From: Rhynchopus sp. YZ270_cl-10
Taxonomy: Eukaryota > Euglenozoa > Diplonemea > Diplonemida > Diplonemidae
Direction of reading: 5' to 3'
NCBI GenBank assembly: GCA_964035575.1
Contig: OZ037899.1
Location: 620,001 to 684,000, forward strand
Length of the DNA: 64,000 bases
Under the pieces are notes generated by a model. It saw only the letters and a program-made list of their open reading frames with translations. It was not told the DNA's origin and ran no database searches. This document shows positions 21,432-32,600 of this stretch, piece after piece. Each line of letters opens with the position of its first letter. Within the stretch, counting starts at the first letter, position 1. Both the position numbers and the translations under genes were made by a program.

Positions 21432-22344
21432 GTGGTTTGGGTTGGGTAGGATGTATTGAAGGAAGGCTACAAACCTCCAGGGTGGCTGTATTCCTCTTCG
21501 GAACGGTGCTCCATCCTATTTTAAAAAACGTTTATTTGAAGAAAGGCTACAACCCGCGAAGGAGCCTTGTCCAAAAAAAATGAATAGAGTGAGTCGTACT
21601 GCGGAGTGTATTCACTGCGCTCTGTTGGTGACTGGTCAGGTGATAGTAGACGCCCTGTGTTTGTGCGCCTGGATAGGAGGCTTCTTTACTTCGAACGTCC
21701 CGTTCTGGTGCTTATGTGCCTGCGTGCACCTCGTGGTGACATCTCCGTGTGTGTGTAAAAGGGTTTGATAACCGGAGTACCAGTGTTGTCTGCGTTTGTC
21801 GGTGAATGGTGAGGGTTTTTGCACGTACCATTCTTTTTGTTTTTAATGACAAAGGGATGTTAAAGTGGTGGTGTTGGGGGCAACTCTGTTGGGCATCCTC
21901 ATATGTGGTGACCAAACACTAGGAACCATTGGTCAGGCCAGGCTTCCGCCTGCTACATCCTTCTTTGCGGAGAGGTGTACTGTCTTGTCTGTGAGCAACT
22001 GTGGGGAGTTCCAAGGAGCGAAACATTGCCCAAAAGGGGAGGGGGGGCTATAGTCACAGCAGGGAAGAAGGGATATATTGCTTGCTGGTTTGTCTGCTGC
22101 CCATTCCACGTTTGTCAGCACTTAGCGAGCTTTTTACCATCATCCTCTGTCTGTGTGTGTATGAGTAACAATGTGTAAAACACAAAGAAAAAGGGTTCGT
22201 TAAATTGACCCGTAAGTCCCCATCACCCCAGCCCCGTCCTTTTTTGACTGCATGTACCTTACGTCGTACTGTATTGTGCGTATATTTTTCTTCATTCATT
22301 TGTGCTTGCACGACGGTGCAATTCACACCCTATCTTGTCTCGTC
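21432..22344 (+). other. gene-free spacer with a degenerate hairpin repeat
   Basis: A GAAGGCTACAA word occurs at 21461 and again near 21541. Around 21765-21825 is a degenerate copy of the GGTTCGATAACCC element (GGTTTGATAACCGGAG). No gene is supported. The sequence up to 22344 leads into the leader module. Confidence 0.35.
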
Positions 22345-22850
22345 TTATCTCACATGATGTTTATAGCACAAAAGACTAGAGTCTCCGATGCTTGGGTGAA
22401 ACCCACCTTTGCAGTTGATCGATACGGTGCCTTCGATGCACAACACTCTGACGCTTTGTGGATTGCAGCCTTTCGGGTCAATCAAGACCCACACATCCAA
22501 CCACGCCCAGATCAACCAGCTTCGTGCATGTCTTTTCCTCAGCACAGGAGTCAATGGACTGGGCCAGATACATGCAGTACTTTCCTCACCTTATCGCACA
22601 TGATGTTTATAGCACAAAAGACTAGAGTCTCCGATGCTTGGGTGAAACCCACCTTTGCAGTTGATCGATACGGTGCCTTCGATGCACAACACTCTGACGC
22701 TTTGTGGATTGCAGCCTTTCAGGTCAATCAAGACCCACACATCCGACCACGCCCAGATCAACCAGCTTCGTGCATGTCTTTTTCCTCAGCACAGGAGTCA
22801 ATGGACTGGGCCAGATACATACAGTACTTTCCTCACATTACCTCACCCCA
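22345..22850 (+). repeat. leader module D (two Q blocks plus a partial one)
   Basis: Block Q runs from TCACATGATGTTTATAGCAC to TCAATCAAGACCCACACATC at 22350-22500. It is repeated with its 5' part at 22507-22747, and a third 5' part follows (22749-22845). No P block is present. The ABCA start codon lies about 80 bp downstream. The reading frame through the module is open into the ABCA gene by chance. Confidence 0.85.
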
Positions 22851-22926
22851 ACACATCCACACACCACAGGGGGATACACACCACCACCCCCACCACCCCC
22901 TCCTCCTCCTCCCCCTCCCGTTGGAG

Positions 22927-25900
22927 ATGGACGAATTCACGGATGAAGAGATGCGCGACGAGTCGTCATCTTCTTCTACACGATGCTCGAACACGAGTGA
23001 ACCGGGCGGGTTAGACTTGCGTCCGTATCAGCTGCACAACAAACGGATGACACACTTTTGTTTGACAGTCGACAAGACACTGCGGTTGAAGCGACGGAAG
23101 CTGCGCGGCTTTCTTTGCGAGGTGCTTTTGCCCCCGATTTTCATTTGCTGTCTTATGATTGGGTACTTTGCTTCGGACAACACACCTCACGAGGCTGCTG
23201 AGTACATAGAAAACCCTTACGTCAATGTAAGCCAGATGCTGGAACAGGTGTTCTGCACCTCTGGCTTCGAAGTCGAGGCGGACAACACTTCATCGATCCT
23301 GAGGTGCGAGCACCACCGATACATCTCCTGCATCCCGATGTGGGTCAAGGAGGACGACTCGAGTGCACTATGTTTGAACGTCTCTTTAGCAGCGAATGCC
23401 ACGAACCTGCACCACTACTTCCACAATCTGTACAAAGCCGTGGTGTGGACGACACACAAAGGCATGGCTGTGCCGGAGTTCGACTCAATGGTAGTGTTGC
23501 AACGAATGGCGAAGATGGCGCGAGGTGATTTGCGCTTCAACGTAGATACCTATTGGAACTCCCTGCTGCATTCGGGGAGCATCGAAATCGTCTCGGAGGA
23601 TTGCGAGGTGGGGGCAGAGCTGTACAACCACCTTGCAAAGAAAACCAAGTTTTTCAGCTACATAAACGCGGCCCCGTTCAACCGTAGTTACAACGACAAC
23701 AACAAAACAGAAAACTGCAACAAAATTTGGCGGACAGAAAACGATGCAATCAACTACATCAAAAAGGACGGTGCAGACAGGGTGTGGGCGTTGCTGGTCC
23801 TCAACCGTATTGACAAAGAGAGCAAGGTCTTCGACTATACGATACGCATGAACTACACATCGACACCGTACACAAAGATCACCCATGACAAATTCCAGCA
23901 GGGGCTTGGGAAGAAACGTGCGCGGCAGTACATCAACTCTGGGTTCGCAACGTTGCAGTTGGAGATTGACGGCTTTTACCTGGGGCACCCAGAGCTGCCG
24001 CAGCACAGCATGATCTCGATCCCGATGCCGACAGGGCATTACATTCATTCGCAGTTTCTGGAGCATGCGGGGAATTTGATTCCGTTGGTGCTGGCGCTGT
24101 CGTTCCTCTACCCAGTGTCGTGTTTGGTGGGAGGTGTGGTGGAGGAGAAGGAGCAGCGCCTGCGAGAGGGGATGTTGATCATGGGGCTGTCGAAAACGTC
24201 GTTCTACGCATCGTGGTATGTGTCGTACTTCATCATGTTGACGGTGAGCTCGGTGCTCATCACGTTGGTGTCGCGGCTGACGTTTCTCGGGTCAACGTCT
24301 CCAGCGTTGTTCTTCCTACTCACGTTGTGCTATGCGATGAGTACCATTGCCTTTGCGTTGCTGCTGTCGGTGTTCTTTTCGAAGTCAAGAATTGCGACGA
24401 TTGTGTCCCCATTGGCGTCGTTCCTGATGGCCGTTCCGAAGTTCACGATACCCGTGCATTCGCAGCTCAGTACACACGTCGCAGCGTCGTTCTCCTCGGC
24501 GGTGGCGTTCGGGTACGGCACAGAGCTCATCACGAACTACGAAAAGCGTGGCTCAGGGTCAGACTTCTCCGACTTCTTCTCCGATGAGTACTCCTACGCC
24601 CTAGCGGTGTGGATGATGCTGCTCGACACAGCGCTGTACCTGCTGCTTGCGTGGTACCTCGACAACGTGCTCCCGTCGCAGTTCGGTGTGAAGCTGCACC
24701 CGCTCTTTTTCCTGTTCCCGTCGTACTGGGGCATCGCGAAGACAGGGAAGTATGGGCTCAATGATGACGACTCGTCGCGTGACGTGCCCAGCAGGCTGCC
24801 GCAGTACGTCGACACCGAGATTGATGAGACCACCCGTGTGGAACTCAGTTCACGTGAGCGTGTGCGCATCATGGGCCTCCGCATCGAGTTCCCTAGCACC
24901 GAAGGCAGAGAGAAGAACATCGCTGTCAACAACCTCGGCAACTGTGTCCCCTCCAGTGCGCCTGGCGGTGCCAACGCACTGACGTTCTACGAAGGCCAGG
25001 TGCAGTGCGTGCTGGGACACAACGGTGCAGGGAAAACAACCCTGATCAACATGCTGACCGGGATGCTGACACCGACCTCTGGCGACTGTCTGATTTGGGG
25101 TAAGAGCATCCGGACAGACATGGCGAAGATCCGTGAGAACATTGGGATGTGTCCCCAGCACAACATCCTGTGGGCACGCATGTCGTGTGAGGAGCACCTG
25201 ACCTTCTACGGGCGGATCAAGGGTGTGCCGAAGGCTGTGCTTGCGGAGCGTGTGGAGCAGATGCTGAAGCTTGTGAACCTGTACGAGAAGAAGCACTCGT
25301 GGAGTGAGGTGCTGTCTGGAGGGCAGAAGCGGAAGTTGTCTGTGGCGTGCTCGCTGATTGGAGGCTCGAAGCTTGTGTTCCTTGACGAGCCGACTGCGGG
25401 CATGGACGTTGAGTCGCGCCGTGCGATGTGGGCGCTGCTGCGGAACCCTGCTGTGCTGAAGGGACGCGTGATTGTGCTGACGACACACTACATGGAGGAG
25501 GCAGACATCCTGGGCGACAGTGTGGCGATCATGCACAAGGGGTGTCTGCACTCGTGGGGGTCGTCGTTCTACCTCAAGTCGCGTCTTGGTGTTGGCTACA
25601 ACATGTCTGTTGCGATGCAGACGCAGTGTGACCCCGACACCATTGAGGCGCTTGTCAAGAAGTACATCACACGTGCTGAGGTTGGCCGCACCTCCTGCAC
25701 AGGTAACGAACTCCGCCTCCGCCTTCCGATGGACTCGAAGCCTGATGTGCACTGGGCGGACATTGCAACGAAGAAGCTGTCCTTGCGGTGCGAGTCGCCC
25801 TCAAAGCTGCGTGAGAAGGTCATGGAGCTTTTGGAGCAGAACCCGAACTGCACTCAGCGTGCCGACTACGAGGGTCTGCTCTCGAACATCCGCACGGTCT

Positions 25901-28900
25901 CTGTGTTCCCCGACATGTTTGACGAGCTGGAGACCCGCAAGAAGGAGCTTTTCGTTGAGGGCTTTGGTGTGGGTGTGACGACGTTGGAGGAGGTGTTCAT
26001 GCGCATTGCTTTGGAGGAGGAGGAGGCTGAGGGGCATGACACGAGCTTTGCTGAAAGCCGCAGTGAGTCTGCGTTGAGCCTTTCGGACATGGACCTTGAG
26101 ATGGACGAACACGAGGCTCAGGCGCACCCACTCAACCCTGCAGACGGGGAGTGCCACATGCCTCCCCCACCCACAGACGCATCACCACAGTTCGGCGACC
26201 TGTACACAATCACGAACACAGACGACCCACCCATTGTTGGCACGCTGCTCTACATGGAGCAGTTCAAAGGTTTGTTCATGAAGCGCCTCCGGTCCTCCCT
26301 TCGCGACAAGCGCACCATCACCTTCCAGTTCATCCTCCCTGTGGTCTTCATCCTGATTGCCCTCCTCCTTGGCTTGATCGGGCCGCCTAGCATGCCGCTT
26401 ATCACACTGAACCCACACCTCTTTGCAGGGAAGGACACTACCCTCGCGTACACCGTGGACCAACGTCTTGAGCAGGCAGGGCTCTTTGACAGCGACTACA
26501 TGCCGGGGTACAGTCTCTATGATGTGAATGAAGGGGAGGCTTTGGATGGGGAACGTATCTTCGAGGACTTCGCGAATTATCAAGATTACTATACAAACCG
26601 GTTGAACCTGAACCGGACCAGCCCTGCCTTTGAGGAGTTTGAAGAGTTTGCAGAGCTGAGCAGGTATCTGTACAATACAACAGATGCACGCAGGAAGGAG
26701 ATCGTGCGTGACATTGCAATGTCGATGTTGGACCTAAACGGCACCGTGCACCCGGTCATCTACGACAACGCGACGTTCATCCACGGACTGCCGATCGGGA
26801 TCAACACACTGAACAAAGCCTTGCTCCTCAGAGATAACGCAAACGCAGATGTGCACCCCGACCTCATCGTCCGCAACCACCCCTTCCCCTTCAGCGAGTA
26901 CGCAGAACAGATCATCTCCGAAGTGCAGATCACAATTACAGGTATCTTCATCATGATCCCGTTCACGTTCATCCCGTCCAACTTCGTGTCCTTCATTGTC
27001 AAGGAGCGGGAGTGCAAGGCAAAGCACGTCCAGGTCGTGTCCGGTGTGTACCTCTCTGCGTACTGGCTGAGTGCCTTCCTGTTTGACCTGCTTGCGTACT
27101 GCGTGACGGTGGGGCTTGCTTTCACGGTGTTCTTTTTGTCAAACCGGACGGAGTTTATCGGGTCGACAGAGGTGTTCTGTGCATCGCTGCTTCTCTTCCT
27201 TGAGTACGGGGTGGCCGCGATTCTGAGCTCCTATATGTTCTCCTTTTTGTTCAACTCGCACACTGCTGCGCAGAACGCTGTCATGGCGTTCAACTTCATT
27301 GCCGGGTTCATCTTGGTCATTGTCACCCAGGTGCTCGACTATGTGAAGAGCACGAAGGAAATCAACCCGACCCTGAAGATGATCTACCGCCTTGTCCCTT
27401 CGTACTGCCTTGGGGAGGGCATCATCCGCCTCTCCGTCAGGGAGCTGGCCGAGACCGTGCACTACACGGCCCTCTCCTCGGGGCCCTTCGACATGGAGAC
27501 TACGGGGTACCCGCTGCTGTACATGGCAGCCACCACGCCAGCGTTCCTTATTCTGACCCTGCTCATCGAAAGCCCTACATCGCAGCTCTTCTTCAAGAAG
27601 GCGAAGCGCTGGGTCCACGCACAGTGCACGACGCTGTACCACACTGCACAGCGGCTGTTCCTCAGGGCAGTGTGGCGGAAGGTGTCTGGCATATGCATCG
27701 CCTACGACTCCGACAGCAGTGGCGGGTTTGAAGAGCGCCACCTCCTCGACAGCGACAGTGATAGCGACAGCGACAGCGAGGCCAAGGCTGCCACTATAGT
27801 ACGCACCCGGTCTCTGGAAGACTGCCCACCCCTCCCCCGAGACGGCCCTGAGGTCCGCCACCGCCGTGGCGCCTGGCTGCTCTGCCGTGATGAAGGTGAC
27901 GGCAGGACGTACTACTTCAACGAAGTGACCGGCGAGTCGAAGCACTCCGACAAGGACACACCCTTCTACCGCGACCAGGAGGTCCAGAAGCACGCAGATG
28001 AAATTCTCTCCACCGACCATGGGCGTGAAGGGGACTATGTCACCGTGAAGGCCCTACGCAAGGTGTGGGGTGCGCGTGGCAACGCAAAGCGCAAGGTTGC
28101 AGTGGCAGACGTCTCCTTCGGGGTAAAGAAGGGAGAGCTCTTCGCCTTCCTCGGTACAAACGGTGCAGGGAAGACAACAACGCTGTCCGTGCTGAGTGGA
28201 GAGGTGGAGCCGTCGTCTGGGCAGGCCTTCATCGCAGGGCACGACGTTGTCGAGGACGCTCAGCTTGCAAGGCAGAACCTTGGCTTCTGCCCGCAGTTTG
28301 ACGCACTTCTTGACCACCTCACCTGTGAAGAGCACCTTGACATGTTTGCCTGTCTCAGAGGCATCCCAAAACAACACCGCAAATCAAGCGCATCAATCCT
28401 CCTCAACGGCCTCGGCCTCGCCACGCACAGAAAGAAGCTCGCAAGCAACCTCAGCGGTGGGAACAGAAGAAAGCTCTCAGTCGCTGTGGCCCTCATGGGC
28501 GGTCCGTCTGTTGTGTTCCTGGACGAGCCCTCTGCTGGAATGGACCCTCTTGCACGCCGCTCCCTCTGGGGTGCCCTGGAGAAGGCCATCACAGACCTGA
28601 AGCTGTCTGTGATCCTGACGACCCACCACTTGGAGGAGATTGAAGGGTTGAGCCGTCTGGACCACCGTGTGACGATCATGGTGGACGGACGTCTGCAGTG
28701 TCTGGGGTCGCTCTCGCAGCTGAAGAACCAGTTGGGAGATGCGTTCGAGCTGACCCTCAAGGTGAAGACTGTGGAGGCGGAGCTTGCGACGAAGGCGTAC
28801 ATCAAGTCGATGTGGCCCAACTCTGAGCTGGTCGAGTCTGTGCAGCAGCGTCTTTCGTACCAGGTCGACAAGAGGGAGGCGAGCCTTTCCACTATGTTCC

Positions 28901-29602
28901 GTGTCATTGAAGAGAGTCGGGAGAAATTAGGTATTGTCTCCACACAACAAACCACATTCACATCGCACCACATACTGCAAAACTTGTTTATGTAAATTTT
29001 AGCTTTGCTACACCAGAGGGGTCTCTAGGATAACACATCTAGTGAACAAGAAAGTCTGCCCTTTCTCTCTCTTTTTCTCTACTTTTTTTTCGCCAAAATC
29101 GTCACGGCACACTTCGCTAACTAATTATGCCACACCCCCCCCTACCAAACCACTTCAAAGGTATCACCGACTACTCCATCAACGAGACCTCGCTTGAACG
29201 AGTCTTCATGCGCATCAGCGAGAGGGCACTGCGTGAGGAGGAAGTGGTATGGTCCATTACCGACCGCAACCCCCCTACCTTTTTACAACAACATTTCCCT
29301 TTTTTTTATTCTTCTTCTGGGCACGCACCGAGGTACACAGTTAGGGGTGTTGTATTTCAAGACAAGAAAAAAATTTTCTGCGGTCAACGAAAAAAGACAT
29401 TAGTAGTAGAATAGTACGGACAGATCAGTTGGTGTAATGTTATGTTTAGTTTGTTTGTGCGTAAAGTGTGTAATAAATATTCTGTGGTGATATTTTCATT
29501 ACTGCAATACGCTCCCACTGACTACCTGGCAGTGAAGAGGAAACCTCTTTAAGGCCAAGTAGTCCGGGTATTGTACTTTCGCACTGCCGGCTTTTTTTAT
29601 CC

Positions 29603-29633
<31 letters not shown>

Positions 29634-32600
29634 AAGAACAAGGTAGTATAAGCAAAAACACCGATTGATGAACTCCACTGTCTCTCTTCTGTTTCTTCTT
29701 CTTCTTTTTTGAAAACCTGGTTGTATTAGTGTAGCCATCCTAGAGGGTGCTCCACTATTTTTTTTTTTTTTTTTTTAAAAACCCGATCCCCTGGATATCA
29801 CTTAAATCCTTAGGAGAATGACTTTTCTTTATTGAGCGCGAGCATGGCGAGAAACATATCTCTGTCAGTTGCGGTAAGGGGGAGGTGATGGCCCGATCCG
29901 TGTAGCCTTGATGGCCGGTCAGCGGGGTTCATGGCGCTGGGGACATAGATGAGGGTGAGGTCTGAGGATGAAAGGTGGACACGGTCCCAAATTCTTGTGA
30001 TAAGAGTGTGTGCCGGCTCGTTGAGGCTGTAGCCAGATGAGGCGGAGTGAATAACAGCAGTGTTGTCTACGTACACAGTGAGGGTACGTGGTGGGGTCTG
30101 GGGAGGTAAGGCCTCTTCCACTGCGAGAGTAAGAGCGTATAGCTCTTTCATAAAGATGTGAGCATCTATGAGGTGGGGAGGGAAGGGTCCATGGGAAAAA
30201 GAGACGGAAGAGGTGATGCCCCAGGCGAAGGAGCTCGCATCAGAGGCCACAACAAGGTGATCCCGCGGGGGGGACTGCCACACACACCACACGTTTGCAG
30301 CAATGTCCGAAAAAGCAGCAGAGAAGTGGACTGCATCGGGGGGGGACAGAGCAAACTTCGTCTTCCATGCGGCTTGTTTATCAGTGGAGGGGAGGGAGGA
30401 AGCGACCGTGGACATCCAACGGAGGACACCGACAACGGAGCTCAGCTTGCGGAGACGTACGTGCCATGCCCAAATGACGAAGCCCGCAAGGCGCCAAAGT
30501 ATACGCAGTTCCTGTGGCTCGCTGAGGATAGTGCTTGCGCGCACAGTAGCCACCTTGTTGACCCAGATGCTATCGAGTCGCCATCTTTTGCGAGTTAGGT
30601 CGACTTCAAGGCCCAGAATGGTGGCAGAGGTAGCGGGAGGACTGTATGCACCGATGGTGATGTCGTACTGGGCGCAGATGGCACGGAAACGGACGATGGC
30701 CTCGTTCAGATGCTTGAGCGAAGAAGATACCAGGATGGTGTTATCGATCCAAACCAAGAAATCGACCAACGGGTTGCAGACCTGGTTTCCGATGGTGTGG
30801 GCCACTGCCTGTGCAATCTGGGGGGCGCCCCGGTACCCCATAGCCATCCGAGTCATCCGAAGTCTGCGATTGCCGCAGCGGAAAGCAAAAAAATTTCGGG
30901 CGGGAGGGGAAATGGGGAATTGAAAGAAAAATGCGGAATAGTCGAATTCGGTGATGTAGGCGTATGCCATCACGGTATCGATGATCCGCTTGTAGGTGGG
31001 GAGGGGGCAGGGAGGGAGAGGTACATGTTTGGTGCGTCGATTGAGCTCGTTAGCCGCAAGGATAAAACGGAGTTTAGTTGGGTCCTTCTTAGGCACTGGG
31101 AAAGCCGAGGAGAAGATGCACGGAGTGAAGCTTTGTCGTGGAAGCGGTTCAGCAAAATGAGACCCTAACAGCTGGGGATGTAGTGGTTCGAGTTTGCCGT
31201 TGCGGGGTCCGGGTCCGGTGTCACTTTGAACAGGTGAAGAGTGTGTGGTGGCGTGAAGAAAGTCACGGGTTATCCATTGAAGGGATGATTTAAGGTGGGG
31301 GAAATCGGTTAAGAGGAGGTCGATATTAAGTGGTTTCAGAGGTGCTGAGGCAATGGTGCCGGCGTAGTCTGACTTGAGGAGGCGTATGCCAGATCCCTTA
31401 TCGAACCATGCGGTGGCGTAGTCGTAAGATCTTAGTATCCGGTGGATGGAAATTTCTGTGGGGTTGGTTTGCACTGTGATGGGTGGTTTTGCTGAAGAAA
31501 GGTGGAAAGGGCCGCGGTCGCAGTTTCCGTGTGTTTCACAGTGTCCCAGGTGTGTCTCGGGATGTAGGTGCGGGTGGTGGTGATGTGCGCATGCCGGCCG
31601 ATTGCCTGGGCAGCCGACTCGTCCACCAGCGTGGCAGCCTGTGTCAGGGCACTGTGACGGTTGAGGTGGGACGTGATGCCCATTTTTTCCTTCAAGAAGG
31701 CGTTGTATTTTTTGAGGTTTAGAGCAAGCAACGGTTGCGTGGGCTGGAGGAGGGTCGATTGTAGTGTTTTGAGGATGTGGGCAGTGAAAGAGTTCTCCGG
31801 TATCTGCAGTGTCTGACCTTTTTTGTTGCGGTCCGTCTTTCCCCCCACAAAATGTACGTGGATCCGGCCAGCCGGAGGGCCGACCGCCAGGCGATGGGGA
31901 TGATGCCACACCACGTGTTTGTTTTGGAGGAGAACAAGGTCGCAGAATCTGGCTCCGAGCGAGTACTGGAGGTAAAGAGCCTTCTGATGTGGTGAGGATG
32001 CGTCTCCTACTGTGTCCATGATGGTCTGGAGAGAAGGAGTGCGTTCGCGTACGCTTTGTAGTCTGTCCCACTCGTTCATCTGACCGGACGCCGCTTGACG
32101 GAACGCGTCCAGGAGGGGTTTGTGTCCCACACGGAAGGATTGGGCATATGTCACTGCGCTGGAGGGTTGAATGTCGTTGTTCTCCAGTTTGCGTTTTAGC
32201 CACATCGCCGTGGCAGTTTCGGGCGAGATGTCGGGGCGAAGTTCCCTTATCCGTTCGGCGAAACAGCTGGCCCGACGCAGGACCGACTCCACGCTGTCCT
32301 GTGAACCGACCCCCTTGTGGAGGAAACTGAGGGTGCGGTTCAGTAACGGTTGGACCTCTTCGCGTGACAGGTGGTCCTGTTTGCGTATCCGGTGATACTC
32401 TTGGGACAGGTGAGGATATAACGGGAATATCGGGGCAGAGGGTGGAGAGCGAGAAGTCGACTCGGGGTTCTTGTGAGGTTGAAATAGGTGAGGGAACCCG
32501 GTGGTCTCGTGTGTCCTGGGGGACGGAAGTGTCTGTGTAGTTGACCTGGAGGTCATGTTTGTCCCGGTGGACTGCAGTGTTTGCTGCTTTGACCCGGTGG

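Noticed and set aside
22252-22926. Long in-frame N-terminal extension of the first ABCA protein
   Set aside because: It lies in leader-module DNA that also precedes unrelated genes in other frames. The ATG at 22927 gives an N-terminus like that of the paralogue.
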